The notes under the pieces were generated by a model that did no database searches, had not been told where the DNA came from, and was given only the letters and a program-made list of their open reading frames with translations. Of a stretch of 64,000 nucleotides of DNA, positions 35,236-49,000 are shown piece after piece (positions within the stretch are counted from its first letter, which is position 1; every line of letters starts with the position of its first letter). The stretch comes from Haemonchus contortus (taxonomy: Eukaryota > Nematoda > Chromadorea > Rhabditida > Trichostrongylidae), in assembly GCA_000469685.2 (NCBI GenBank), contig LS997563.1, forward strand, positions 25,391,897 to 25,455,896, written 5' to 3'. Both the position numbers and the translations under genes were made by a program.

Positions 35236-36299
35236 TTTTCACGAAAAGAGCTTTCCGATGACTCTTCTCTCAGCGTGATCGGAGCACTTTAACAAAAGTT
35301 ACGGCGATGCGACAGTTTGCGACGGATTAATTCTTCGCAAACTGTCGGTTGAAAAAAATTAGGAGCAGTATTGTGGGTAGCAATAGCACGATTGATATAC
35401 AGAAAAGATCACTCTGAGCCCGCTCTCCTCCGTGCTCACAGTAGGGGTCATCACAAAAGGACTCATGCACAAACTATTCTAGGTCATGCCAGATGACATC
35501 GCTCTGACAGCGGGCCCTGGCTGAACGTGAAGTAGGAAAGGTTACTCAGCTTCGAATAACCCAATCATGAGCGCAATAATGATTGGCCTAGGGAAGGCTA
35601 TCGCTGCTTGGAGAGTGACCTAGCTTTGATGATAGTGTGGATCAGGCTGTTAAAGCCCGAATAAACGCATTGAATAGACGCACGATGGAGGAAATGCAGA
35701 TATTACACCAGTATTATGGGCGACCATCGGTGCTCCAGGAGGCTCAAAGGAAAGGTGTTTTGGATAGTGGTAATTCCCAACGGGTATTGCCCCGTATGTG
35801 AGAAAGCATGCAAGACAATGTTCCTCCTCTGAAATGGTGGTGCTTAAATGGGCCTGCAGTTGGATATAATGAGCAGCTTCTGCAGCTGCAACGACCATCT
35901 TTGTCATTCTCTTCTTTTTACATTCTTTTTTCTCGTGGAACATTCCTTGATGTCATCTTGCGGATACACTTGCTTGAACGATTTTACGTCGGCTAAGTTT
36001 TATTTCGTCTAATTCTAAGCGAGCAATCGTAATTATCGCTTCAACTACACCTTGACGAGCTTCATCGGCAGTCATTCCCGACGGTAGCTGAATTCAGTAA
36101 ACACGGACACCATTTCCTTCTGAAATCAACAAAGAGTTCTTGCCTGCCTACTTTTTTGAAATAGTTTCAGCTTTGTTGGATGGAACTCCGCCTTTGCGCG
36201 TCTCAAGCCCGGTGGAAAAGGAGAAGGGCTGGTGCGAAGGGCTAGCAACCCTTCCAAAGTAAAAAATTACTCACGCTAAAGAAACGATGGATTCAAACC

Positions 36300-39200
36300 T
36301 ACTGCATTGAGAGAGCCTAACTTTAGCCTTGTGACGGAAAGTATACCGGTGCGGAGTTCGGTTTCTCACTCGAAAACAAAAGCTTTGTTGGAACATGGAA
36401 CATGCGCACACTGTATCATCCTGTTGACCTTGAAAGCTATGTACTTCGAGAGTTCGACAATTGTCACATGGATATACTGGGGAGCAGCGAAGTCCGATGG
36501 ACCGGCCAAGGCTGTATGAGAAGCGATGAGAAGACTATACTGTTCTCTGGGCTGGGGGAATGACTTGACAGACGGGTGGGATTCGTTTTGAGTAAGAGAG
36601 CGGAGGCGGCATTTGTTGGATGGAGACCAGTGGATGAGAGGATAATCACGGCGCGGTTTGTAATAAAGGACACCGGCATCACAGTCCTTCAAGTATATGC
36701 GCCTACGGAGGACACGAGTGAGGAAATGAAAGCCAGCTTCTATGACAAGTTCAGGACATTGTTGATGACATACCGAGAAGAGATCTGGAACTCATCATTG
36801 GAAATTTCAATGCAAAACTGAGTGAGGACCGAACTGGGTTCGAGCCAGTTCGATCCTGACTCAGTGTCGCATTGGATTCTCCAATTGAGCCATTCGCTTC
36901 TTCTGAGCATCATAGCAGCAATGGCGAACGACTAGCCTTGTTCTGTGAGTAGAATACACTATGTGTTGAAAACATGTTCTTTCAGCACAAAGCGATCCAT
37001 AATGAAACCTGGTGTTCGCCCATTGGGAAAATAAGGAACGAGAATAACTACATTTGCATAAGCAAGAAATGGAAAAGGCTCTTCAAGATGTTCGCGTATT
37101 TCGTGGCGCTGACGTGGGTTCGGGTTCAGATCATCATTTGGTGAGAGCGTCAATCAAACTCAAGCTGAAGAAGCAGGAGAAGAAAGCCAAAGTTACTAGA
37201 CCATTTGCTGTGGAGAAGCTGAAGGGTGCGGCCACCACTGCAAGCTTTGCTGTAGAATTACGGAATCGATTTGAGGTCCTGGAGGAAACGCGCACTTTGG
37301 AAGAGAGGAGCATCCGCCAAAGGAGCCATCCAGGATTTTGCTCAGAAAGTAGTCGGACGAAGACGCGGGGAACGAAGAGAGCAATGGATTCAGGAAAGCA
37401 CCTGGCAGAAGATAGATGAAAGTAAGTATTGGAAGCTTCGAAGAGAACAAGTGAAGAGTGAAGACGAACTCGATGAAGCAACTAGCAGATACGCTGAACT
37501 GGATTGCCTCGTGAAAAGGTCCTGTCGCTCAGACAAAAAGCCCTGGTTTTCGTAAAAGGAGCAGAAGTCAAGACACATATGGCAAACTCCTTTTGAGCGC
37601 AGATGAACAGAAAGAAAGATGGCTGGAACACTTTCAAAACATTCTCAACCAGAATGATCCGCAGCAGACCTACTGTTCCGAGGAGGTGGAGCCAACTAAT
37701 GAGCTCGACGTCGATGTTGGCAGTATAACTCCAAAAGGGACAATCGAAGGAATTCGATACCTTCGCAACAGGAGAGCCCGTGGCATGGATGAGATCCTGA
37801 CAGAATTGTTGAAGGCAGGAGGCAGCACGATAGTGAAGAAGCTCGCGGAATTGTATAACTTTTGCTGGAATAGTGGAGAGTTTCCAGAGGAGTGGAGGAA
37901 AGGAGAAATTGTGAAGCCACCTGAAAAAACAAATTCGGCGGATTGCGAAAATTGGAGACGTATCACACTTCTTTCGGTTCCTGGAAAAGCATTATGCGTT
38001 GTACTGTTGCGACGACTCCGTGATGCAATTGATAGCCAACTAAGGGAAGAACAGGCTTGGTTCAAGAAAGGGAGATCGTGATATAAGCAAATATTTACTC
38101 TTCGTAACATTATCGAGCAATGCATTAAGTTTGAGCATCTTCATCAATTTCGTGGACTTCAGGATAGCATTCGATTGCGTATACCGTGGATCATTACGGG
38201 AAATACTAGGAATGTACGGCCTATCGAAGCCTTTATTCGCTTATTCAAGAATCTGTACCGTAACTCTTAATGTTGTGTGAAGACGGATACGGGTTATACC
38301 CCATTCTTCAGAGTTTTTAAGGGAGTACAGTACGACAAGATGCATACTTTCGCCAATGCTGTTCGACATCTGCCTAGATTTCGTCATGAGAAAAACAACA
38401 CAGCAAACAACGGTAGGCGTACGCTGGTTCAACGATGAAAGGCTCTCTGATCTGGACTTTGCGGATAACATCGCACTCATTGCTGAAGACAAAGACGGAT
38501 CACAAAAGGGCACGATTTTCAATGAAAAAGCGAACATGATCGGATTCCGAATTAGCGAAAGTAAGTCGAAAGCCATGTCAATCGGTCAAGCTTGCATGCA
38601 GGTGAACGTAAATGTGGAAAATGCAATCTTGGAAAACGTCGACAAGTTTACTTATCTCGGGAGTACGGTGACCTATGATGGCGATATCAAAAGACACGTT
38701 TGTTGCCGATTGCAAAAGCTACAGATGTGTTCAGAAGACTCCAACAATATGGTCACGATCTTCCATATCTAGAAACATCAAGATTCGCTTGTACTCTTCC
38801 ATCGTGATCCCTATCGCAATTTACATAAGCGAAACATGGAAATATATGGCGAGCTCAGTCAAAAAACGGATGCTTTCTGTCGTGCCTCTCGCACGACCTC
38901 CACGGTTTACAGCACGCGTCGGGAGGAAACCGCACTCCAGGTCTACTCGCCTTCGGTCCTAACGCGAAGACCAGAAACTGCCGGAAGCGCGGGAATTTAG
39001 TGGTAAGCATAACATTTCGCTGCGTATCTACTCCCGTCAGTCGTCTGTATGCATTCGTCGTGCGAGGCTGGTGGATCGTCGCGTGCTCCCTTTATTCCGT
39101 CCCGTGGGCTCTTCCCGTAACCGTCGATCATCGTCTCTCAACTCATCTCTTCTTCTCATCACCTCTCGTCTCGTATCCAGGTCAGTAATCTCCCAATAGT

Positions 39201-39700
39201 TTTATTCATGTATGTTTTTGGCATAATGCTATTGCATCATGATTTTTCACTTACCATTTTTACATCACTTGAAGTTCCTCATGTTGTACCCATATTTGAT
39301 ATAAATGTGGCGTCTTACTATTTTCTTGTAGTTATACGGGATTAATCCTAAGAGTATTTGACACACTTGTAGTTGGGAGCTCAGTTCGGCGACAGGGGAC
39401 TAGGCCCTTCTTCAGCCCGCAGCAGGACCCTTAGCATTCCTCGGCACGGCATGTCCCCTTAGGGGTGTGTGGGCACCCAAATACCCACGTTCTGCCGTGA
39501 CTGGGGTGTGGGAACGCCGATGCAGATGGTAGAGGGCACCTCGTCACGACACTTTCCATCGGAGATGTCTGCAAAGGATCATGATGATACGGTCACGGAT
39601 CACGTGACGAATGAGAAGGTTCTGGTATAAAGACGACATTGCTCAGGATCGGCAACAGTGGAAACACTTTATCGCGCGATATGCCCAACGGCATGGGAGG
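36300..39700 (+). pseudogene. LINE type C (endonuclease + reverse transcriptase), broken
   Basis: Plus strand in order: SSEVRWTGQGCM and VGFVLSKRAEAAFVGWRP, then VLQVYAPTEDTSEEMK (endonuclease, 36480-36730) and GSDHHLVRA (37120). A charged linker follows (37250-37560). The RT region shows RARGMDEILTELLKAGG, WRRITLLSVPGKAL and EEQAWFKKGRS (37760-38080), then LSDLDFADNIALIAEDKD (38440-38490; the FADD motif reads FADN), then DKFTYLGSTVTYDG. Frameshifts and stops break every domain. An AQDRQQWKHFI-like tail (about 39640-39670) may be the displaced C-terminus, implying an insertion or rearrangement at about 38960-39600. The inactivated RT motif and broken frames make this copy dead. Confidence 0.8.
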
Positions 39701-42555
39701 AATTAACTAACTTATTAGAGGGATCTTTAGCATGCAAACCAGTGCTTGATGTTTCATGGCTGCCTTCTCGCAGGTCACAGGCAGATCGCAGAGTTCGCAA
39801 CTATCTCGCGCTTGAAATCGTGGTGCTTGAAGTGTAGTTCAATGATATTCTGGTTTCACCGCTGAACGAGATGATGAGGAACTCTTTTCAAAACTTTGTG
39901 TCTAAAATGGTAAGATAAGGCAGATCGTTGAGCTCAGAGATTCTCTCACCACCAGCATTACGTGACCCGTAGCCAAACTCACCGTACAGCTGTAACCGCC
40001 TTTTCAAAGAGCGAAGATGCTCAAGTCACCGCGACGATAAAGACTTCTTGCAGTAACATTTAAGCCGTCTACTCATCTAGAAGGAGTTACACTCTGTGGC
40101 TGTGAAAGACAGTTTGGATATTTATAGCTTAATTTAGTGAACATTGCATGACATTGTAATATATGAAAACTCGTCGGAATATACCTGCCAGTTTCGCAAT
40201 TTCCGCAACGGTAATCTCGTACAACCTCTATTCGCACTACTTTTAGGACTTTTTTTTCTCTATCTTGTCAGATTTTATTGCTTTCTTTGCCACCGATGCA
40301 CTCTTCACTAAAAACGTATCGCTTTCAACTCAAAAGGTGTGCCTCGAAATTATCATACACTATGCGTTTAACTCTGCATTTTCACGTCATCTATTCATTC
40401 AGAAGCGAGGCCACTACACTGTATTCATTTTCTAATAAAAACTGCATCGTTATGAGCACCCTTGAGAGAAGACGTTTTCTGTCGTATCTGCATCGCATCG
40501 CCTCATATGCAAGTGCTACCTTCCGCACGTGCACTTACCTCATGCACGTTATATAAAATGCCAGACATCACTGATGTTTCCATTGTTTCCATGAAGCTTC
40601 CCTTCCTGCGTAAGACAAAAGTTTCTTTAACAAGGAGGGCACACTTTGTTTCTGTTATCATTCTCAGAAGAACGCTATCACTTTTCAGGAGAACGCTATC
40701 ATCGTCAACGAAAACCACTTCCCTTGACTCAATCGCTTGTCGTTCTTTTACAATCCCTCGTCGACGATTCCTTGACAATGCCCAATGATTTTCCATGATC
40801 ACTGATGATTGCATGCACTAAGAAAGTCTAAGAAGTGGAAAAGAGGCTGATAATTTACTCACCATTCAGCCTTTGTATTTATAATAGGATCGATTTTTCA
40901 AAACAAATAATTAGCAGCAGTTGGCATTTATCCGATCGAGTTTGTTTTCGCTTGAAGACTTTTCTTGCTTTAATGAGGCAACGAGTGGTTCTATCGAGTA
41001 ATTTTCATGCATTCTAACCGATTGTGGTCGAAACCTTTTCGACATCCGGAAATATCTAACTTTTTGGGTAGCCTGACGAAATGGACATTGGGGGTGAATA
41101 GATCAAAAGCTGTTAGGTGTTGGTGTATTTGCTTGAGCCAAAGGTAGATGTAAAAGTGCCTGATGTTGAGCAGTCCAACGACTCTTCGATCCATTCTCGA
41201 AAAGAGTTGTCTCAAAACTAATTAATTTGATCACCAGTAGCGCTGCGATCACCCAAACGGGTGCTGTGTTATCAAACTACTTTGTGTCGCTTTGTTTTTC
41301 TTTTCTTCTCTTAATAGAGCAACAACAGTGGTCAGGAAGTTCGGGGAACGTCCGTTGCGCGCGTCCGTCGAAAGTAGGTCAGACCGCCCTTATCCTGGTA
41401 TCTTCTCTTTGAGATGACTGCCGTGGACCAAGCGCAAATCGTATGCCCACTGACAACTGCGACATCTGTCAAGTATCGCGGGCTGACCTGCCGCATGCGA
41501 CGGCTATGGCATGACCTAGTTTCCACGGACACGCGCAACGAAGCGCACCCGGAAAGTTCATAGGGTAATTCAAGAATTGGCAGAGTTGCAAAGGCAATTA
41601 GTCCTATGGTGCCAATCTTTTTTGGTACTGGTCATAGGGAAACTGTTATTTGCAAACACGTAACATATCCGGTTGTATTACGCGGTGCACGCAGATGAGA
41701 AATGTGCCGCATGGAAATGCTATAATTTCAGGTGAGCAACCCTCCAGCTTTTTTAGGTTTTAAAATGAAGAAGGTCATCGTAGAACACAATGCCTCGCTA
41801 TTCTAGTGTCGGTGGATTTTGCAATATCATTTGTACATGAACACTCTCTAGAACCCTGATTAACTGGCGTTTTATTTGACGTGGGTGAACTATTGTGGGA
41901 GGTAGCACATTTTAATTTCGGCATGTTTCTCTCACTGAAATATTCCAGCTCATTTTTTGGGGAACTTTCGAGATTTTGACAGCCACCTCTATTCATGTTT
42001 TTATAGAATCATGTCAGATATGATATATAGGAAAGCCTCTTTCACTCGGGCTGTTAAAATGCATAGCTATTAAATTAACCTTCAAAGAATCGTCCTTTCC
42101 TGTGCATTCCCATAAAGATTTTTACTCCCGACGCAACGTCGATTTGATCCACCGAAAAGACGCCTTTTCTTCGAGTAGCTCGATGATTTTCGGAAAAGTA
42201 AAACACAGGCAAAGAGCTCTACAAAGTGAAGAGATTATAGACTAGCCAAAATACACCATTTACAATGACCGCTGTTCAACTTCTCAGGCAAGTTCCGTCT
42301 CGCTAAAGCTCTCCCATCTCGTAATGACGTAGATCTAGTCATTTCAGAAAGTGATCCTACCAAAAGCCTGAAAAAACTAAAACAGTCATGTCTAGTCCCT
42401 GATCTCGAAACAAGCATTTTTTGCAGGTACAATGTGGAGGAACTCGTAAGTGACCGCGATGTCGGGGTAAGCTTGATCTAACCCAAGAACTTCTTCACCA
42501 TCTTGAACGTTGACGAGCCAAAGAGTGGATGAGCCCTATCGTTGTTAATGATATA
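39701..42555. other. Stretch without identified gene
   Basis: Short open frames only. The block at about 40190-40395 is similar to 46790-46990 (GGTAATCTCGT-CAACCTCTATT and later CTC-AAATTATC), and part recurs near 57640, suggesting an old dispersed repeat. No coding family is recognised. Confidence 0.4.
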
Positions 42556-43817
42556 CAGGGTGGGCCAAAATTATGATTACAGCGCGCGCTGACGCTCATA
42601 ACGAAATTCTTCTGAGGACATAGCAATTCGTTCGCTTTCTTCTATTTCAAAAGATAGATTACATCATTACCTTCCTGATGATACTAAACTTTTCGTAGAT
42701 TTTGAAAATAATGTAAGCGTAATTACCCCGTAAATAAGTCGTCACTTTGCATTTAAAAGCACTTTTGGCACGGTGCATCTACAGAGGACTCGGCGTAACA
42801 AGACAGGGGGTACATTCGATTATCAGACGCTTTCGAGAGCTAAGAACAATCGCAGATAGATCTGGTAATCCTGAGAGGCCTGCGGTTATATTTAGTGGGG
42901 GTTTTAATGAAGCAGAGCGAAGGTCTGCTTAGCGGCGAAGTTCATTCTGAGCCCAAAATGACTACATGAATGGATATTTCATGAAGTTTTCTGCGCGAAA
43001 TCGTGAAGCATCATCTGCACGACAAGGCCTTTATGCGATCAGAAAGTGATTTCCCCAGTGAGCAGATTTAAAAGAAGAGAAATGTTGGCTCACCAAAGCT
43101 GCCCACCGCATACAAAAAATTGTCGTACGGGATTACTGTTCACCGGCGGAAATATATCCGCAGTGAAAAAGATGCCCAGTAAGCAGGGCTACAAGATTTG
43201 TATAAAGCTGAAAGAAATGGAAGTGATGCAGCGCTAGGCTTGCTCACTTTCTGCGATATCCTTTGCGAGCGCCACCGCCAAGGCAAAAGCACCGATTGTT
43301 TTGTAAAATTAGGAGTGAAAGTTGATTTGGAGACCCGTTAGATTCCGTAGTGCGAAACAGAACACTTCGGTGATTCAAACCAGACATATCGTCAAGATGA
43401 TGCTCCTGACTGCAGATCAGAAATTGTCTAGAAATTTCGTAAAAGAGGTTTCCTGACTTCATAACCTTCGATCACTGAACACTCTGCAGCGCTGAATTAA
43501 ATCCCATGGATGTCTCAGTGTGGTCGGCCCTTAGGATGGAAGCATCCGTTAGCCCAAACAGGAAGTGAAATAATCTTGAAAATGCCGTGCAAAAAGCTGG
43601 GATCAACTCGATGACCTTAGCTGCGTGCCACCGTCAATGCCGTTCATCGTCGTCTCTGGGGTTTGGCCAAAGCAGAAAGCAACGGATCCCAGTCTCAGTG
43701 TACTATTTTGATAAGAGATTAGTGATAAACACTTTTATGTAATTGGTTTGCTTTTTTAGCTTTCTATTCTTTTTCGGGGATGTGATGTCTGTGTAATCAT
43801 AATTTTGGCCCACCCTG
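42556..43817 (+). mobile_element. Tc1-like transposon with both ends, transposase broken
   Basis: The ends CAGGGTGGGCCAAAATTATG and its exact inverse are flanked by TA on both sides (42554-42555 and 43818-43819). Length 1262 bp, normal for Tc1-like elements. The plus-strand frame at 42747 contains RGLGVTRQGVHSIIRRFREL, the paired-like helix-turn-helix of Tc1 transposases. The catalytic region is unreadable because of stops and frameshifts. The end sequence differs from the CAGGGTGCGCC family at 18618 and 33309, so it is a separate but related family. Confidence 0.85.
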
Positions 43818-43819
43818 TA

Positions 43820-45803
43820 CACTGCATACTATGCGAGAATTCTGAAAAAATATTTCTAAGACTTCAAGAGAAGTCAGAGCCTCTTCTGAAGGTGGAGACG
43901 ATGCCAGGAGCTATCCCAGTTCTTTGTTTTATGAGCTTCATCTTCCACGAGATCCTCTGTAGACCTATCATTGTCAACGATATAAGCAATGTCTGGAAAC
44001 ATTTGTGAGAGATGGCAGTCAAAACAGCTGTTCCGGTGCCAATGCATGTTTGAGTCTTCCATAAAAAACCTCGACTAACCGAACCAGAATAAAATGACAC
44101 AACCTGAGAAGCCAGCTACTGCAATCCTCCAGGCCTCTACATTCTTCAAGGACTTGTACTTAGCTTTTGTTTTTTCTTTTTGTTTTTTTTTACACTTCAG
44201 ATAGTTTATCCCTCTCATCATGTCTGAATCCACCTGGCAATGACAATCAAACATCCACAAGAAAGGGAAATTTTCAATAGGGGATTAGAAAGGGTCATGT
44301 CCTTCTTCGTTCGGTGGGACTGTACTGCTTATTCCATGGAGGCATATCATGGCTATGCAGAACCACTATCTTGATTATTGATTGATTTTTATTGTTGTTG
44401 TGATGTCTTGAGTAATTCATCAAGTTTTCTCAAATCATTCCGTACCCCACAATAGTAATAAGCTTTTTAGTGGAGCTATAGCCCCGTTTAGTAGTAGTTT
44501 GAATGAATAGTTCTATTTTAAGTTCTTGTATATTCATTTATTCTGCATAGCTGATAAAATAAAACTTACTTATAAAACTGTGTCGTTCATTTTTATGAAA
44601 GCTTTGGATTAGGCTTCTTTCTCATTATAACTTCATGGTTCTTCTTCCGCTGATATGATTTCTGTCAAAGTAAATAGCCACGCTATTCTTGTTGCGATTC
44701 TTTGGCGATATTTTTATGCTCCGTACAACTTTCCTGGTCCGTAGTTCCATTGCTACAATACTGCTTCAGCTTTCAATTTCTTTTTACATATTCCTCATAA
44801 ACAGAAGTCCACCTGGAATATTACCTGTTTGTTCTACATAGCCCTTACCTACAACTCCTAAAATCGCCCCGAATCCGTGGGTACTGCCTGGATATCGATG
44901 CGACAGTGTTTTGTATTATTCAATGAAGAGGCGGAGCAAAAAATTGGATCTCAATTTTTTGATTTGTTCCTTTTACGTGTTGTTACTAATTTTATGTCTT
45001 CGCTTGGATTTTCCGATCAATTTTTATTGCCAGTCTTTTTGAATTTATTCTGAAAGTGCTGCCTGTGAGCACAAGCACTATTCGCCATAGGCCTCTCGGC
45101 CTTATCTATTGGTTTTTACCTCAATAACGGCTCCTGGAAACCTGTATCTTTATTTCCGGAACCCACTAGAGACGAATAAAAAGTGGACTGGTGAAAGACA
45201 TTACTTCTTCTGATGTTTCCATTATATCGGGGAAGCGATTGCTTACCACATGAGTTCTACATGTCTCAATTTTTTTTTGATTTTGCCTTCCATTTCATTC
45301 CAAATGCACGTCATCTAGTTGTCACTCCGGCTTAACTTGAAACGAATTTGGACAAAAACATTGATAGATAGATATATTCTGATTGGTATAATTTATTACA
45401 CAGATAGTGAACATGGTTTTTTCCTCCGTGTGCGGCTCTCATTGTTGAGTGGCATAAGAAAGTCTGGAGTGTTGGGCAAGTAAAGTAATCACGCGGTACA
45501 GTTATCAACAACTCCAGTCCCATTCATCTATATTTGATATTTACGTTCCGTGAATATTGCGAAATTTACATAGTGGTTTCCGTTCGAGTTCTAAGTTTCT
45601 CATCAGCTTTGTTTCCGATCGAGGTGATGGTTTTAATTTGTCCCAGTTTATGTGAGATTCATCGGTAAATATTTTTCCGAAATTTTTCGATTTTTCAGAG
45701 TTTTAGAACTGCTAGTGAGGGTGGATATTTGAAGAACATGCTCGCCAGGCGTTCACTTACAATCACATCAAACAATGGGTTGTCATTGAGTGCGATGTCT
45801 ATA
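43820..45803. other. AT-rich stretch without identified gene
   Basis: Only short, unsupported open frames. I see no exon-like signal or repeat worth naming. Confidence 0.4.
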
Positions 45804-46051
45804 CATAAAGGATAAAGATTTTGGCAGCCCGTCTGAGGGATGCGCCCTCGCACTCGACTTCAATTCAGAATCGTAGTGACGTAATGAGTGCGTATGTGGC
45901 CTATACAGTGACTTACGGTGGCCAGCCGGTCAATGCTTTTGTCCTCCCAAACAAGTCTGTTTCCAAATTACCGATCCCGGAGGGATGGGAGGCTTGGTTG
46001 GCCTAGGCGAGCACCGAGCCGGGATTCGAACCTCTGACCGTGCGTGTGATA
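45804..46051 (-). mobile_element. tRNA-derived SINE, copy 2 (5'-truncated)
   Basis: Matches 29996-30299 over its body: the B-box region (GGTTCGAATCCCGGC on the minus strand), CTAGGCCAACCAAGCC, and the tail ending in TTTATCCTTTAT. The A-box part is missing. ATACAT occurs at both borders and may be a target duplication. Confidence 0.7.
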
Positions 46052-49000
46052 TACATATTTCCACAGAAAAATTCGAGGCAGATGCTAGCTGATCAACAAC
46101 AAGTAAACCATCTCCTATATGGAAGTAGGGCTCCAAGGTAGATGTCGTTCTAGTGTGGGGCAGTGATGAATGTATCCTTCCGAACCACTTTCAAATCAGC
46201 AGCAGCGAAAAGTAGAGGAAGAACGGGGCAAACCCAACAACTCTGCTTTGGTGACCGAAGACCTCATACAATCATCTACACCTTACAGTGTTGAGTTTGT
46301 ACAGAAAGCATCATAACTTCGCTCAGAGACTTATTTTGTAATCTGTGAAGAAGAAAAGAATACTGACGTGCAAATACCTGCTTCCAGCAAAAACGAGTTC
46401 GACTTAACGTCCGCTCCAGGCCGAGTTTTGTTTATTTATTAGGACACAACTAAGGGTGTGCCGATTTATTAAAATGCTATTACTGCTTGAAGGCACAGCT
46501 CACGATAAAAAGAGCTTATTAGATATTCCTTAGAATAAATTTGTGGTTTCTTTGTATACTCTATTTGGCGCTGTCCGATCAGAAAACGTCCTAGGGCGTT
46601 ATAAAGATTCAAGGATTGTGTCGTGTGTATCCTCGGACGAGTTTCATCGGGATCGTAAAGGCCGTACGATTCACTAGGAATCCCAAGTAAGAAGTCCAAA
46701 CAACTTGTCATGACAAATAGTAAAAACAGTTCTGGACAGCTTTGGCTTGACATAGTTGCAGCAAATGAAATCTTGTCCAAATACCCCTTCCATGTTATTT
46801 CCGTCATGGTAATCTCGTCCAACCTCTATTTTCCCTACTTTCAAAGAGCCTACTTTTTTTCGGAAACGGCGGATTCTTTTCTTCACTACTGATGAAGTAT
46901 TTCCAAATTATACTTCCGCTTTTTAAAAATAGGTACCTCAAAATTATCGTGAACTGTGCCTTTGACGCATTTTCCTCCGGTAGCATCACATGCATGTTTC
47001 ATAATTGGCAACTTCTCTTCGACGGTCTTGTTAATTGATCTTCACGTGAATGATGACCGCCAAATTCTTTCACTCACCAACCGATAAGGACTGGCATGTT
47101 CGGAAAGCTGCTGAGCGAGTCATTTATGGACAAAATAATGACATATTTACAATCATTACAAACTAATTCAACGCCACTCGGCTTCTTTGATCTACTGTCA
47201 ACAATAGGAAGGCGCCTATTTGTCACCATTATCACGACGCAACTACTTTTGTCGATGGTCGCACCAACACCGCTTTTATTGAATTTTTATTTATTCCGAA
47301 CCTACCTCTGAACTGCCTTTTTCTAGTCATTATTTATTTAGCTCTCATTTCATGTTCCATGACCACCACACTTTGCTTGTCTCGAGCCAGGCACACTACT
47401 GCTACAATTCCGTGTCCGTGTACAACCGACGGGTTATTTCATCGTCGCGCCATAGCTTTTGTCAAACTGGTCCAGAGAAATTGAAAATAATACAAGCAGG
47501 TCGCTTTTCTCATGAGGAACCCAAATCAGCCGTGAATTTTTTTGCATCTTTTACCTTTTCTTTGTGCAAAAATTGTAGATTGACTATATAAGCACCTAAG
47601 GTGTTACCCCCGGGTGCTACAGCATCGTAAATCCTTTTTTCCAACTGTAAGCTTCGTTTTCCAAAAGACATTTCCGACCAAAAACAGTAGTAGGGAATTA
47701 CCAATTTTCTCGAGTTTTGGTAACCTTTTCCAGTGGCGGAGCTCAAGAAACCAAATATTTCGAGCTCTGGCAATGACACAGGAAATGTGTTACAGCGAAA
47801 TTATGCAAAATGCGTAGAACGATATGGGGAAAATGGTTTGCCGTTTAAAATTCCCCAATAAGTTTTATTCGATTACATTTACGGATCGCTTCCAAAGTTG
47901 TTTATTTATGATGTTACCTCAAAAGGGTCATGGTCGAAAAGTTCCGTTATTATGTTGTTATGTTGTAATTGCTTTCCGACTTGGATTATGGATAGTTGGA
48001 TCAAGTGACCGTTGGGATGCCGACTCCTCACTGTGGACCTCCATTGGCCCCGTCGGGTCAGTTCATGAGCATATATCTAGTGATATATAGAAATTCCCTA
48101 CTTTACCTGAAAGTCCCAATTTTGGTGCATGAAACGCGTTAGCATATTTAGAGAGATCCTGCTCTTCCGATCATTCTGATACTCTTGGTAGAGTCTAGAC
48201 GACTTCCAGGTGACTTATAAAGTTTAACATATTTTATAGAGATTAATAGCTTTCTCAAACCTTGAAGGCACAGTTAGCGATATTTTGGGTTATCTAGTTA
48301 GTCCAGATTAGTGCAAAAGTGGCGAAGAAAGCGCGAAAGTCAGCGTATTCAGAGGAATATAAGGCTTCGAAAAAAGCTAAGTAGGGGTTGGACGGGAATG
48401 TTACGAAAAAAGTCGTCTGGAAGGAGTATTTTGACGAGCTGTCCGAATGCACGTGCCACTGCATACAGCCGGCTGCAATACGTTGCCTGCGTGTAAGGTG
48501 TGGGTCTAGGTGCGAATGATGCAACCTTTACAGCATTCACTTCGGAACTCGTCCGTCCTGGATGTGTACGTCGGCTGAAAAGGTTTCAGGGCCCTTATTT
48601 CAGCCGTTTTTCTACCCGACAGCGTCCTCTGGGCTATCCTTGAGGGCGACAGGTTGATCATGAGGAGAAGTCTTGGAAACTTTTGTATCGTGAACTGTGA
48701 CGTTAACATTACAATATACAGTTGCCTACAATCAGCCAATAATCAGATACACCATAAAGCACATCGATTATAATGTGTTGCATAGTTTAAGTGATAATTG
48801 GATGATCGTATGCGACCATGTATTGTAATCGTAAAGCTTGACGAAAGTACTAAATGCCGAAAGCTTGTCATTGAAAGTGAGAAATCAAAAGCTTAGAAAA
48901 GCACGTATGCAAAACGGCGACAGCAAGTCTGAATGGATCTCAAAGATAGCAAAATTTTGAACCATGCAAATGTTGGATTTTAAAGAAGCAATGAGTAAAC

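Noticed and set aside
36300..39700. Host gene similar to craniofacial-development-protein-2-type database entries
   Set aside because: That similarity would reflect LINE endonuclease/RT sequence. Domain order and decay identify a retrotransposon.
46469..46822. 117-codon minus frame
   Set aside because: It is open but has no recognisable motif or convincing splice borders, and it overlaps a diverged dispersed repeat.
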